A stretch of DNA of 22,459 nt from CAMDWQ01 sp964543965 (GCA_964543965.1 CAZJAX010000019.1:1-22459), one strand, 5' to 3'. Counted from the stretch's first letter, positions 1 through 8,112 are shown. The notes: generated by a model not told the origin, from the sequence alone. A program made the numbers and translations.

Positions 1-84
1 TTTACGGCCGATACCGTAAATATAGCCTAGTGATACGTAAATTTTTTTCTCTTTGGGAATGTCAACCCCGGCGATTCTGGGCAT
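1..84 (-). CDS. rpsM: 30S ribosomal protein S13, N-terminal part (cut by window edge)
   Basis: S13 sits in the head of the small subunit, contacts the P-site tRNA and forms bridges to the large subunit. Only the first 28 codons are present, starting at ATG 84-82. They begin MPRIAGVDIPKEKK and continue into the YIYGIGR segment typical of the S13 N-terminus. The rest lies to the left of base 1. It starts 8 bases after the rpmJ stop, the usual order at the spc/alpha operon junction, so the alpha genes (rpsK, rpsD, rpoA, rplQ) are expected next. Identity is clear despite the short length. Confidence 0.95.
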   Translation of the reverse strand, partial: MPRIAGVDIPKEKKIYVSLGYIYGIGRK

Positions 85-92
85 GTCTGGTA

Positions 93-206
93 TTATCCTT
101 GTCTTTGTTTGTGTTTCGGATTGGAACAGATTACGCGCACGACTCTCTTGCGCCGCACAATCTTGCAGTTATCACAGATCTTTTTTATACTCGCGCGTAC
201 CTTCAC
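93..206 (-). CDS. rpmJ: 50S ribosomal protein L36
   Basis: L36 is the smallest large-subunit protein and binds 23S rRNA near the factor-binding region. This 37-codon gene begins with GTG at 206-204, read as Met, and ends with TAA. The start is supported by an AGGAG Shine-Dalgarno sequence (plus-strand bases 215-219) a few bases upstream. The zinc site C11-x2-C14, C27 and H32 is complete, so this is the zinc-binding (C+) form. It lies 18 bases after infA and 8 before rpsM, the standard position. It is easily missed because of its size and GTG start. Confidence 0.97.
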   Translation of the reverse strand: MKVRASIKKICDNCKIVRRKRVVRVICSNPKHKQRQG

Positions 207-224
207 TTTTTTATCTCCTAAAAA

Positions 225-443
225 TCATTTGACCCGGTATATGATACGGCCGCGCGTCAGGTCGTACGGCGACAGTTCCAGCATGACTTTATCACCCGGC
301 AGTATTCGGATGAAGTTCATCCTCATCTTGCCCGAAACATGCGCCAGCACTTTATGCTGGTTTTCAAGCTCGACGCGAAACATGGCATTGGGCAGCGCTT
401 CCGCTACCGTCCCCTCAACCTGTATCGCCTCTTCTTTTGCCAT
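225..443 (-). CDS. infA: Translation initiation factor IF-1
   Basis: IF-1 binds the A site of the 30S subunit during initiation and works with IF-2 and IF-3. The 72-residue product is the exact length usual for bacterial IF-1. It is a single S1-type OB fold: MAKEEAIQVEGTVAEALPN at the start, FRVELENQHKVLAHVSGKMR in the middle and the C-terminal YDLTRGRIIYR strand. It lies 17 bases after map, in the normal secY-adk-map-infA-rpmJ order, so it is co-transcribed with the ribosomal protein cluster. Nothing is unusual in the sequence. Confidence 0.98.
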   Translation of the reverse strand: MAKEEAIQVEGTVAEALPNAMFRVELENQHKVLAHVSGKMRMNFIRILPGDKVMLELSPYDLTRGRIIYRVK

Positions 444-460
444 TCTATACGCTACTCCGT

Positions 461-1234
461 TTAAGCCGTGACGACTTCGGCTTGATTCTTCCCTACAAAG
501 ATTGTCTGCTCAAAATGCCCTGACCGCTTGCCGTCCTTTGTTACCACGGTCCAGCCATCCTTCAACACCACCACTTCATGTGTCCCTAGATTCAGCATCG
601 GCTCTATCGCCAGCGCCATTCCCTCGACCAGCTTGGGACCCTGGTTCGGCTTGCCGAAGTTAGGCACCTGCGGATCCTCGTGCAGATTGCGTCCGATCCC
701 GTGTCCTACGAACTGCCTCACAACCGAAAGCCCGTTCCGCTCGGCGTAATTTTGTACGGCGCACGAGATGTCTGATACTCGATTGCCGACTACCGCCTGC
801 TTGATGCCCTCGTTCATAGCCGCGCGGGTGATTTCGATGAGCTTTTGATTTTCCGCATCGATATTTCCGATCGCAAACGTGCGTGCGGCATCGGAAAAAA
901 AACCGTCTAACTTCACCCCTACGTCGATGCCGATGATATCGCCATCTTTCAAAACTCTTTCGCCCGGAATGCCGTGGACGACCTCCTCATTTACGGAGGC
1001 GCAAATCGAAGCGGGAAACCCGTAATACCCCTTGAACGCTGGCTCGGCTCCCTGCGAGCGAATAAAATCTTCGGCGATCTTATCAAGAGTCTTAGTCTTG
1101 ACTCCGGCCTTAGCCTCTTTTTCCATCAGCTTGAGCAGGCCTGAAACGATACGCCCCGCTTTACGCATCACAGCCAGTTCGGCCGGCGCCTTAAGCTCTA
1201 TTCCCGACAAGTTTTCTTCTTTTGAAGATCCCAT
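461..1234 (-). CDS. map: Methionine aminopeptidase, type I
   Basis: The enzyme removes the initiator methionine from nascent proteins using a dinuclear metal centre. The five expected metal ligands are visible: D104, D115, H178, E211 and E242 (numbering from the ATG at 1234), plus the substrate-side H87 in VHGIP. The pita-bread fold runs through to the C-terminus. The ATG start gives a 44-base overlap with adk and has no good ribosome-binding site close to it. An in-frame TTG at codon 9 (about 1210) with AAGAAG upstream is an alternative start and would reduce the overlap to about 20 bases. The first eight residues are therefore uncertain; the function is not. Confidence 0.96.
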   Translation of the reverse strand: MGSSKEENLSGIELKAPAELAVMRKAGRIVSGLLKLMEKEAKAGVKTKTLDKIAEDFIRSQGAEPAFKGYYGFPASICASVNEEVVHGIPGERVLKDGDIIGIDVGVKLDGFFSDAARTFAIGNIDAENQKLIEITRAAMNEGIKQAVVGNRVSDISCAVQNYAERNGLSVVRQFVGHGIGRNLHEDPQVPNFGKPNQGPKLVEGMALAIEPMLNLGTHEVVVLKDGWTVVTKDGKRSGHFEQTIFVGKNQAEVVTA

Positions 1235-1859
1235 CGAGGATCACGCTGAGCTCCGGCACGTCCAGGTCGCCCGAGGCCTCTTCGAGGAGATTTCTTTTCT
1301 TGTAATATTCTATGACGGGTGCCGTCTGCTTCTTATAAACTTCAAGGCGGTGCTCGATCGCATCTTCGTGATCATCGGTGCGCTGGATCAGCGCTCCCTG
1401 ACAGACATCACAAACACCATCCTTTTTGGGACGATAGTTTGTCATATGATACGTTTTACCGCAATTTCCGCAGATCCTTCGTCCACCCAAACGCCGTTGT
1501 ATCATGCCCAGCGTCGTGGGAAAATAGATCGCTACCCCCAGCGGCATCCTCACCTCTTCGAGCATCGCACAAAGACTTTCGGCTTGTTCTGCCGTACGCG
1601 GAAATCCGTCCAGGATAAACCCGTGCTCGGCGTCCGGCTGATGCAAACGCTCTCGAACCAGCTCGATCACGATCTGATCCGGAACGAGGTCTCCGCGATC
1701 CATAAACTCTTTTGCTCTGGCGCCGAGGCCAGTCGCTTTCTTAAGAGCCTCGCGAAGCATATCTCCCGTCGAAACCTGAGGGATATTCAAATTTTTAGAA
1801 AGAACTTGCGCCATCGTACCTTTGCCGGCGCCCGGAGGCCCGAGAAGAACCATTCTCAT
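1191..1859 (-). CDS. adk: Adenylate kinase with zinc-type LID
   Basis: This kinase interconverts ATP + AMP and two ADP, keeping the adenylate pool balanced in the cytoplasm. It has 222 residues, the long-form length. The P-loop GPPGAGKGT is at residues 7-15, the AMP-site DGFPRT motif at 84-89, and the LID domain carries four cysteines (130, 133, 150, 153) that should bind a structural zinc, as in many Gram-positive and some Gram-negative enzymes. It starts 21 bases after secY and its 3' end overlaps map. The order secY-adk-map is common in bacteria and links energy metabolism to ribosome and translocon synthesis. Confidence 0.98.
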   Translation of the reverse strand: MRMVLLGPPGAGKGTMAQVLSKNLNIPQVSTGDMLREALKKATGLGARAKEFMDRGDLVPDQIVIELVRERLHQPDAEHGFILDGFPRTAEQAESLCAMLEEVRMPLGVAIYFPTTLGMIQRRLGGRRICGNCGKTYHMTNYRPKKDGVCDVCQGALIQRTDDHEDAIEHRLEVYKKQTAPVIEYYKKRNLLEEASGDLDVPELSVILDGIFKRRKLVGNRA

Positions 1860-1880
1860 CGAGACACTGCCTTTAAATTT

Positions 1881-3248
1881 TTAATATGCGGCCCGTTGCC
1901 TTCCCTTGACCCGCCCGTGCTTCATGAAGCCCTCATAGTGCCTCATGATCAGCTGTGATTCGATTTGTTTGATCGTATCCAGGCTTACGCCGACCACGAT
2001 CAGCAGTGCCGTGCCTCCGAAGAAGTCGGCAATCGTAACAGGTATGCTCATCAGCTTTCCAAGTAAGTCGGGCGCCACTGCGATCACCGCCAAAAAGATA
2101 CCTCCCGGAAGCGTTATCCGGTTGATAATAAAATCAAAATAGTCGGAAGTCGGCTGCCCCGGCCTTACGCCCGGTATGAAACCGCCGTATTTCTTCATGT
2201 TTTCAGCGACATCTACAGGATTGAAGGCAATAGCTGTATAAAAATAGCTGAAGAAAACGATCATCAGCATGAGCGCGATCATATAACCCGCCGTGCCGTG
2301 AGACATGACTGAAGCTGCGCGCTGGATTAGATCATTGGGCACAAATACGCCTATCGTTGCGGGAAACAAAATGATCGATTGCGCGAATATGATCGGCATG
2401 ACACCGCCGTTATTAACTTTAAAAGGGATAAACGTCGATTGTCCGCCGAATACCTTGCGCCCCACCACTCGCTTAGCGTACTGGACCGGGATCTTTCTTT
2501 CACCCTGCGTCAAGAGCACAACGGCCACGATGGCAAGAACCATGATACCGAGCATAACCAAAATTTTGATGCCGTCGACCTGTCCGACGCCCGCCGAGGC
2601 CGCCTGTCCGGGCCTCATCAGCGCAAACATCTGGAAGATCGCCGTCGGAACGCGGGATAAAATTCCTGCGGCAACGATAAGCGACATGCCGTTGCCGATA
2701 CCCTTTTCCTGGATCTGCTCACCGAGCCACATAATGAATGCTGAACCCGTCGTCAAGGTCAGCATGGTCAAGAGGCGGAAGGGCCAGCCCGGAAATTCCA
2801 CGATCTCAAGGCCGCCGAAACGCGCTGGATTCTCCAGCCAGAGCGCGATGAAAAAAGACTGTATCAGCGAAAGAATGACGGTGCCGTAACGCGTATACTG
2901 ATTGATCTTGCGGCGTCCGGTCTCTCCCTCCTTGGCCAGCTTTTCCAGATTCGGGATCACGACCGTCAGAAGCTGCATGATGATGGAGCTTGAAATGTAC
3001 GGCATGATGCCAAGAGCAAAAATGGTCAGGCGGTTGATGGCGCCGCCCGAAAATAGGTTCATGACCCCGAAAAGATTGTTTCCCTGAGTCCTGGTCAATT
3101 CATCAAAGAATAAAGAGAGCTTTGCGCCGTCAATTCCCGGAGTCGGAATGAAGGTTCCGAGGCGGTAGACAAATATAATGCCGAACGTGATCAGGATCTT
3201 CTTTTTAAGATCCGGTATCTTGAACGTGTCCGCAAATGCTCGGAGCAT
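1881..3248 (-). CDS. secY: Preprotein translocase subunit SecY
   Basis: SecY is the channel of the SecYEG translocon in the inner membrane. The 455-residue product has the usual pattern of about ten hydrophobic helices. The conserved SSSIIMQLL segment following GIMPY is near residues 80-95 and the plug region lies around residues 60-75. The FIPGVRPG and YFDFIINRITLPG segments match the cytoplasmic loop and helix 9 regions. The ATG overlaps the rplO stop codon (TGATG), so translation is probably coupled. Length and position are normal. Confidence 0.98.
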   Translation of the reverse strand: MLRAFADTFKIPDLKKKILITFGIIFVYRLGTFIPTPGIDGAKLSLFFDELTRTQGNNLFGVMNLFSGGAINRLTIFALGIMPYISSSIIMQLLTVVIPNLEKLAKEGETGRRKINQYTRYGTVILSLIQSFFIALWLENPARFGGLEIVEFPGWPFRLLTMLTLTTGSAFIMWLGEQIQEKGIGNGMSLIVAAGILSRVPTAIFQMFALMRPGQAASAGVGQVDGIKILVMLGIMVLAIVAVVLLTQGERKIPVQYAKRVVGRKVFGGQSTFIPFKVNNGGVMPIIFAQSIILFPATIGVFVPNDLIQRAASVMSHGTAGYMIALMLMIVFFSYFYTAIAFNPVDVAENMKKYGGFIPGVRPGQPTSDYFDFIINRITLPGGIFLAVIAVAPDLLGKLMSIPVTIADFFGGTALLIVVGVSLDTIKQIESQLIMRHYEGFMKHGRVKGRQRAAY

Positions 3249-3718
3249 CAGGCGACCGCTGGTTTTTCAGCGGAGGCTGATTTTAGGATCTGCGCCTTAC
3301 CGCCTGCCTTTTTGATCTTTTCGAGCGCCGATTTGGAGAATGCGTGCGCCTTGATCGTGAAAGGGTGTTTGAGCTCTCCATCGCCGAGGATCTTGACCTT
3401 GGGGCCCTTCTTATTCACCAGGCGCGCCGTTTTAAGCACTTCCGGAGTGATCTCTGTGCCGGCCGAAAAACGGCTCAAGCTGTCCAGGGAAACGACTTCG
3501 TACTTGGCTTTCGGTGTAAACGTAAAACCGCGTTTAGGGACGCGGCGGATCAAAGGCATTTGACCGCCTTCAAAACCCGGCCTCAGACCGCCCGAAGCGC
3601 GTTTGTTCGTACCTTTATTGCCTCGGCCTGAATTCTTGCCGTGTCCCGAACCGCGTCCGCGGCCCACAATCTTACATCTTTTTCTTGCGCCAAGAGGGCG
3701 CTTGAGTTCGTTAAGCAT
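3248..3718 (-). CDS. rplO: 50S ribosomal protein L15
   Basis: L15 is a late-assembling protein of the large subunit that threads an extended N-terminus into 23S rRNA. The N-terminal part is rich in Gly, Arg, Lys and Asn (GRGRGSGHGKNSGRGNKG), as expected, followed by the GFEGGQMPLIRRVPKRGF signature. At 156 residues it is slightly longer than usual, with a short Ala/Lys-rich C-terminal end. It overlaps rpsE by 8 bases, leaving no room for rpmD (L30), which often sits between these two genes. Its stop codon overlaps the secY start. Confidence 0.97.
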   Translation of the reverse strand: MLNELKRPLGARKRCKIVGRGRGSGHGKNSGRGNKGTNKRASGGLRPGFEGGQMPLIRRVPKRGFTFTPKAKYEVVSLDSLSRFSAGTEITPEVLKTARLVNKKGPKVKILGDGELKHPFTIKAHAFSKSALEKIKKAGGKAQILKSASAEKPAVA

Positions 3719-4319
3719 TGACTGTGTTCTCCATCAGGCTCTGCAGACCGTCGGTCGTCGCGCGAACGACGTTCAGCGCATTATCGGAACCGAGAGACTT
3801 CGTCAGAATATCTTTGATTCCGGCAGCTTCACAGATGGCGCGCACTGCGCCTCCGGAGATAACGCCGGTTCCGGGCATCGCAGGCTTCATCATAACGCGC
3901 GCAGCTCCGAAATGACCGATGACTTCGTGCGGAATGGTCGTGCCCTTCAAGGTAACCCTAAACATACTTTTTTTGGCCTGAAAAATACCTTTGCGGATGG
4001 CGTCCTGAACCTCATTGGCTTTGCCGAGACCGAAACCGACACGGCCCTTCATATCGCCCATGACGACAAGAGCTGAAAAGGAAAATCTCTTACCGCCCTT
4101 TACGACTTTTGCCACGCGGTTGACGGCTACGACTTTTTCCATAAACTCCGACTGTTCTTTCGGAGTATCGCGGCGCGGACGGCGCTCGCGCTTTTTAACG
4201 TGTTCGACGACCTCTTCGGTCGCCGCCACGACGGCTGCCTGATTTAGCGGGGCATTAACGACATCGGAGTTGACCGGCGCCTTACCCTTACCCTTTGACT
4301 TAAAATCTTTTTTTTCCAC
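3711..4319 (-). CDS. rpsE: 30S ribosomal protein S5 with long N-terminal tail
   Basis: S5 contributes to decoding accuracy and mRNA unwinding at the entry channel. The conserved core starts around residue 58 (FMEKVVAVNRVAKVVKGGK) and contains the GRVGFGLGKANEV motif. The product is 202 residues, whereas S5 is often about 165. The extra length is an N-terminal tail of about 50 residues with Lys-rich ends and an Ala/Val-rich middle. The ATG at 4319 follows the rplR stop by 21 bases, and no closer start precedes the core. The tail is a real part of the open frame, but its function is unknown. Confidence 0.97.
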   Translation of the reverse strand: MEKKDFKSKGKGKAPVNSDVVNAPLNQAAVVAATEEVVEHVKKRERRPRRDTPKEQSEFMEKVVAVNRVAKVVKGGKRFSFSALVVMGDMKGRVGFGLGKANEVQDAIRKGIFQAKKSMFRVTLKGTTIPHEVIGHFGAARVMMKPAMPGTGVISGGAVRAICEAAGIKDILTKSLGSDNALNVVRATTDGLQSLMENTVNA

Positions 4320-4340
4320 GGTATTCCTTTTTATCTCTTA

Positions 4341-4715
4341 TTAAAACGAAAGACCCTGTGCCCTCGCGGCCTCGGCGAACGCCTTGACGCGACCATGATA
4401 CAAAAATCCGGAACGATCTAAAACGACTTTTTGGAAACCCTTAGCTTTGGCCTGTTCGGCAAAAAACTTTCCGAAAGCTTCTGCAGCCTTGACATTACCG
4501 GTCGTCTTCATTCCTGACTTCTTCTTAAATTCCTCAGATTTCGTGGAAATTCCAAAAAGCGTCTTTTGGTCGAAATCATTGATGATCTGAGCTTCTAGGT
4601 GATTGATGCTCGGCGAAAGGCAAAGTCTCGGCCTTTCGGGCGTTCCCACGACTTTTTTACGCAGGCGATAGTGACGTACCTGGCGGCTTGAATTTTCTCT
4701 GATCTTGCGTCTCAT
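4341..4715 (-). CDS. rplR: 50S ribosomal protein L18
   Basis: L18 binds 5S rRNA together with L5 and helps dock it on the central protuberance. The 124-residue product has the basic N-terminus (MRRKIRENSSRQVRHYRLRK), the GTPERPRLCL strand and the C-terminal FLYHGRVKAFAEAARAQGL helix typical of the family. Its start overlaps the rplF stop by one base (TAATG), which favours coupled translation. Normal length and position between L6 and S5. Confidence 0.97.
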   Translation of the reverse strand: MRRKIRENSSRQVRHYRLRKKVVGTPERPRLCLSPSINHLEAQIINDFDQKTLFGISTKSEEFKKKSGMKTTGNVKAAEAFGKFFAEQAKAKGFQKVVLDRSGFLYHGRVKAFAEAARAQGLSF

Positions 4716-5254
4716 TATTTAGTTACCGTCTTTCCCGCTTTTCTGCGGACGACTTCACCCGCATAGCGAACGCCTTTGCCCTTATAAGGCTCGGCCTCAT
4801 AAACTTTGTGAATCTTTGCCGCAAATTGCCCGACTTTTACTTTGTCGATGCCCTTTACGAAAATGGTTGTCGGCTTTGGAACCTCGACGGTTAAACCCTC
4901 CGGAATGTCGAAGAGCACCGGATGCGTGAAACCAAGCGCGAGGTTAAGCTGCTTTCCCTGGAGAGCGGCCTTGAAACCGACACCTTCAATATTAAGTTCC
5001 TTTTGGTAGCCTTCGGTAACCCCTTGGATCATATTTGCAACAACGCTTCGAGTCGTCCCGTGAAGCGCGCTGTCCGACTTGGAGTCGCTGTACGCTTCAA
5101 CCTTAAAAATGCCGTCTTTGGAGGTCATTTTTACGCGGGCATTCATGTGAAACGAAAGCTTGCCCTTCGGACCCTCGACGTTGACCGTCTGTTTATCGAG
5201 TGTCAGCTTGACTGTTTTGGGTACTTCAATGGGTTTTTTGCCTACGCGTGACAT
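4715..5254 (-). CDS. rplF: 50S ribosomal protein L6
   Basis: L6 lies near the sarcin-ricin loop and supports the factor-binding site. The 179-residue product begins MSRVGKKPIEVPKTVKL and ends with the EPYKGKGVRYAGEVVRRKAGKT signature, the conserved C-terminal motif of bacterial L6. The two related alpha/beta domains are both present. It begins 2 bases after the rpsH stop and its own stop overlaps the rplR start. Nothing is missing. Confidence 0.98.
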   Translation of the reverse strand: MSRVGKKPIEVPKTVKLTLDKQTVNVEGPKGKLSFHMNARVKMTSKDGIFKVEAYSDSKSDSALHGTTRSVVANMIQGVTEGYQKELNIEGVGFKAALQGKQLNLALGFTHPVLFDIPEGLTVEVPKPTTIFVKGIDKVKVGQFAAKIHKVYEAEPYKGKGVRYAGEVVRRKAGKTVTK

Positions 5255-5256
5255 GG

Positions 5257-5655
5257 TTACCAGACCTTCGCTAACACTTCGCCGCCCACGTTCTTCTTGC
5301 GGGCGTCGTCCCCAGAAAGAATGCCCTGGGGAGTGGAAAGAATGCAGATTCCAAGGCCGTTAAGAACCTTCGGGATCTCGGTTTTTGTGGTGTAAATGCG
5401 CAGTCCCGGACGAGACACACGCACAATCTTGTTGATCTTGCGCAGCGACTCGCCCTGCTTTTTCAGGTAAACACGGAGAATGCCCTGCTTTTTATCATCT
5501 ATCAAACGGTAATCATAAACAAAGCGTTCGTGGCGGAGAACCTTCAGGATCTCGCCCAACATTTTTGAAGCCTTAAGGTCAACACGCTCTTTTTTTACGC
5601 GGTTGGCATTTCGGATGCAGGTAAGCCCGTCTCCGATGGAATCACTTAGCGACAT
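5257..5655 (-). CDS. rpsH: 30S ribosomal protein S8
   Basis: S8 is a primary 16S rRNA-binding protein that organises the central domain; in E. coli it also represses the spc operon. The 132-residue product has the N-terminal IGDGLTCIRNANRVKK segment and the C-terminal STPQGILSG to NVGGEVLAKVW segment with the usual conserved residues. It lies between rpsN (30 bases away) and rplF (2 bases away). I did not see an obvious S8-binding operator by eye, so its regulatory role here is not established. Confidence 0.98.
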   Translation of the reverse strand: MSLSDSIGDGLTCIRNANRVKKERVDLKASKMLGEILKVLRHERFVYDYRLIDDKKQGILRVYLKKQGESLRKINKIVRVSRPGLRIYTTKTEIPKVLNGLGICILSTPQGILSGDDARKKNVGGEVLAKVW

Positions 5656-5685
5656 ACTCGTTCCTATCCTTCTCTTTTTCTTAAA

Positions 5686-5871
5686 CTACCAGCTAGCCTT
5701 GACAAGCCCCGGAATATCGCCTTTTGAGGCCAATTCACGGAGACATATTCTGCAAAGTTTGAACTTACGGTAATAACCCCGTGTCTTTCCGCACTGCTGG
5801 CAGCGATTGTAAGCCTGAGTCTTGAACTTCGGCGGTCTCTGCTGTTTGATGATCAATGATAGTTTGGCCAT
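5686..5871 (-). CDS. rpsN: 30S ribosomal protein S14, zinc-binding short form
   Basis: S14 sits in the head of the small subunit and is needed for late assembly. The 61-residue product is the short type Z form with two zinc-knuckle pairs, C24-x2-C27 and C40-x2-C43, and the C-terminal GDIPGLVKASW end. It follows rplE by 9 bases. The presence of the zinc form in the main operon, together with a zinc-type L36 and Adk LID, shows that this core cluster uses the zinc-dependent variants. Confidence 0.98.
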   Translation of the reverse strand: MAKLSLIIKQQRPPKFKTQAYNRCQQCGKTRGYYRKFKLCRICLRELASKGDIPGLVKASW

Positions 5872-5880
5872 GGGTCCCTT

Positions 5881-6483
5881 TTATGCCGTTACCGCTTGAG
5901 GTTTCTGTGCAGCTGCGGGCTTTTCGGTCTTCTGCCTGAAAGGCATGCCTAAAAGCGTGAGCAACTCGTATGACTCTTCCCTAGACTTCGCCTGGATAAC
6001 GAAGGTGATATCCATACCCTGGACACGCGTTATTTTATCTGTGTCGATCTCAGGAAATATGTTCTGCTCGTGTATGCCGCAAGTATAGTTGCCGGCTTCG
6101 TCAAAACCTCGAGGGCTCAAGCCGCGGAAATCACGGACGCGCGGAAGAGCAACTCGTGTCAGACGCTCCATGAACTCATACATCATGCGACGGCGAAGCG
6201 TCACGCGGCATCCCACGGGAACATTTTCGCGTATCTTAAAATTTGAAATAGCTTTCTTAGAACGCGTGATAACCGCCTTTTGGCCGGTAATGTTGGTTAG
6301 TTCGAACTGCGCCTGCTCGACGATCTTGATGTCTTCGGCACCCTTACCCACACCCATATTCACAACGATCTTCTTTAAACGCGGAGCCTGCATCGCGTTC
6401 TTATAGTTAAACTTCTTCATGAGCTTTGGAACGAGCTCATTGTCATAAAATTTCTGAAGCATTGCCTGCTTTTTTTCGCTCAT
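5881..6483 (-). CDS. rplE: 50S ribosomal protein L5
   Basis: L5 binds 5S rRNA and contacts S13 across the subunit interface. The 200-residue product has the family core with KIVVNMGVGKGAED, ITGQKAVITRSKKAIS and the PRVRDFRGLSPRGFDEAGNY signature. It is about 20 residues longer than the common length because of an Ala/Pro/Lys-rich C-terminal end. Its ATG overlaps the rplX stop (ATGA, 4 bases), so translation is likely coupled to L24. Confidence 0.98.
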   Translation of the reverse strand: MSEKKQAMLQKFYDNELVPKLMKKFNYKNAMQAPRLKKIVVNMGVGKGAEDIKIVEQAQFELTNITGQKAVITRSKKAISNFKIRENVPVGCRVTLRRRMMYEFMERLTRVALPRVRDFRGLSPRGFDEAGNYTCGIHEQNIFPEIDTDKITRVQGMDITFVIQAKSREESYELLTLLGMPFRQKTEKPAAAQKPQAVTA

Positions 6484-6800
6484 GACGTGATCACCGACTG
6501 GCTTTTGACAGAGGCTCTCTGCTTGGAACCATCCTTGGCAACCAGCGTCTTGACGCGGGTCGGTTTATTGGAAGCTGGATCGATCAGACTTAGATTGGCC
6601 AGATGGATCGGCAGCTCTTGGCTTAGGATAGCGCCTTGAGGATGCTGCTGGCTGCGACGCGTATGCTTCTTGGCCATATTGATACCTTCGACCATCGCCC
6701 TATTCTTCTTAGGATAGACGTGGATAACTTTACCCGTCTTCCCCTTATCGCGGCCGGCCAAAACCTTGACCTTGTCGCCTTTGCGTATACCCAAACCCAT
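6480..6800 (-). CDS. rplX: 50S ribosomal protein L24
   Basis: L24 is an assembly-initiator protein that binds the 5' end of 23S rRNA. The 106-residue product contains the KOW motif near residues 8-34 (KGDKVKVLAGRDKGKTGKV) and the AMVEGINMAKKHTR segment. It starts 2 bases after the rplN stop and ends in an ATGA overlap with rplE. Size and order are standard. Confidence 0.97.
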   Translation of the reverse strand: MGLGIRKGDKVKVLAGRDKGKTGKVIHVYPKKNRAMVEGINMAKKHTRRSQQHPQGAILSQELPIHLANLSLIDPASNKPTRVKTLVAKDGSKQRASVKSQSVITS

Positions 6801-6802
6801 GA

Positions 6803-7171
6803 CTAGATTACCTCCGGTGCGAGAGAAATGATTTTCATGAAACCCTTATCGCGAAGCTCGCGGGGAACGGGTCCAAAAATTCTTGTTCCACGGGGGTTCA
6901 TCTGTGCGTCAATAATGACAAGAGCGTTTGTATCAAAGCGCAATGACGTGCCGTCCTTACGGCGGATCTTATTCTTAGTGCGGACGATGACGCCCTTGAT
7001 CACTTCACCCTGCTTGATAGACGCGTCTGCCGTCGATTCTTTGATATTAGCCGATATGATGTCGCCCACTTCGGCCGTTAGCTTACCTGACCTGCCGATC
7101 ACGCCGATGCACGAAGCCTTCCTTGCGCCTGTATTGTCAGCGACTTCCAGCAAACTTCTCATGCGTATCAT
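6803..7171 (-). CDS. rplN: 50S ribosomal protein L14
   Basis: L14 lies at the subunit interface and forms an intersubunit bridge. The product is 122 residues, the standard length. Family hallmarks are visible: RSLLEVADNTGARKASCIGV at the start, the RRKDGTSLRFDTNALVIID segment and the GTRIFGPVPRELR motif. Its ATG overlaps the rpsQ stop by four bases (ATGA). No extension or missing residue was noticed. Confidence 0.98.
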   Translation of the reverse strand: MIRMRSLLEVADNTGARKASCIGVIGRSGKLTAEVGDIISANIKESTADASIKQGEVIKGVIVRTKNKIRRKDGTSLRFDTNALVIIDAQMNPRGTRIFGPVPRELRDKGFMKIISLAPEVI

Positions 7172-7503
7172 GACTTTTTAACCTCGGCTGATTTCAAAAC
7201 GTCCTTGATGTCAGCTTCGCTGTTGGCTCGTCCCGCAGCAATAATCTCAACCAGGCGCCATCTTTTATCCTTCGATAAAGGTCTAGTCTCGACGATGCGC
7301 ACGCGGTCGCCAATCTTAGCCTCGTTTTTCTCGTCGTGCACCTTGAATTTATTGGACTTCTCGATAACTTTGCCGAACTTCGGGTGACGGGCCTTGCGGC
7401 TTATCCGGACCACGATCGTCTTCTGCATCTTGTTACTCAGAACGATACCGACGCGCTCTTTGCGGAGCGACGTTCTATCGCTTGCTGGATTTTGATTCGT
7501 CAT
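7168..7503 (-). CDS. rpsQ: 30S ribosomal protein S17 with extra tails
   Basis: S17 is an early-binding OB-fold protein of the small-subunit body. The core is recognisable from RKERVGIVLSNKMQKTIVV, the RHPKFGKVIEKSNKFKVHDE segment and the GDRVRIVETRPLSKDKRWRL motif. At 111 residues it exceeds the usual length of about 85, with about 13 extra residues in front and a charged C-terminal tail. The ATG at 7503 overlaps rpmC by 29 bases. A GAGAAG sequence just upstream supports this start, and no later in-frame ATG precedes the core. Confidence 0.96.
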   Translation of the reverse strand: MTNQNPASDRTSLRKERVGIVLSNKMQKTIVVRISRKARHPKFGKVIEKSNKFKVHDEKNEAKIGDRVRIVETRPLSKDKRWRLVEIIAAGRANSEADIKDVLKSAEVKKS

Positions 7504-7696
7504 TTTGCTTCTCTCTTTTGATCGTGTTCAACTGGGCGATCTGGCGTCGAATAGCCTTGAATTGATGCGGCTTTTCGAGCTGCCCGGTGATCTTTTTCTG
7601 TCTTAAATCAAATAATTCCTTTTGCAGCGATGCCACCTTGCTCTTGATCTCCGGAGCACTCAAAGCTCTTACGGTTTCAACTTTAACTCGGCTCAC
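7475..7696 (-). CDS. rpmC: 50S ribosomal protein L29
   Basis: L29 lies next to the polypeptide exit and with L23 forms part of the docking site for SRP and trigger factor. The 73-residue product shows the helical hairpin pattern LQKELFDLRQKKITGQLEKP followed by IRRQIAQLNTIKRE. It starts with GTG (7696-7694), whose last base belongs to the rplP TGA stop (GTGA overlap). The 3' 29 bases overlap rpsQ. The C-terminal end is short, charged and variable, as is usual. Confidence 0.95.
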   Translation of the reverse strand: MSRVKVETVRALSAPEIKSKVASLQKELFDLRQKKITGQLEKPHQFKAIRRQIAQLNTIKREKQNDESKSSKR

Positions 7697-8112
7697 AGCA
7701 TTCCTTTCCTGGTGACAAAACGCATCGCCAGAGGCATTTTCGAAGCGGCCAGTCTCATAGACTCACGCGCCAGTTCTTCAGGTAGACCTTCTACCTCAAA
7801 CAAGATTCTTCCACGTTTAACGACGCAAACCCAAGATTCTACCATACCCTTGCCTTTACCCATACGTGTTTCTGCGGGCTTTTTTGTCACGGGCTTATCA
7901 GGATATACGCGGATGTATACCTTACCCATTTTAACGTTTCTTGAGATCGCAACACGCGCGGCCTCAATCTGAACGTTCGTCACCCAGCCGTTAGCCAGGG
8001 ATTGAAGTCCGTACTCACCAAAACTCAAGTGGTTTCCGGTATGAGCGGATCCCTTACGACGACCGCGCTGTGTCTTACGGTATTTTACTCTTTTAGGCAT
8101 TAACAGGGACAT
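7693..8112 (-). CDS. rplP: 50S ribosomal protein L16
   Basis: L16 is close to the A site and helps position aminoacyl-tRNA; it assembles late. The core begins PKRVKYRKTQRGRRKGSAH and includes the SFGEYGLQSL and TRMGKGKG motifs. I chose the ATG at 8112 because a GGAG sequence lies 7 bases before it, giving a 20-base overlap with rpsC. The next ATG at 8100 (MPKR) has no visible ribosome-binding site but would match many annotated L16 starts more closely. The difference is four residues only. Confidence 0.96.
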   Translation of the reverse strand: MSLLMPKRVKYRKTQRGRRKGSAHTGNHLSFGEYGLQSLANGWVTNVQIEAARVAISRNVKMGKVYIRVYPDKPVTKKPAETRMGKGKGMVESWVCVVKRGRILFEVEGLPEELARESMRLAASKMPLAMRFVTRKGML

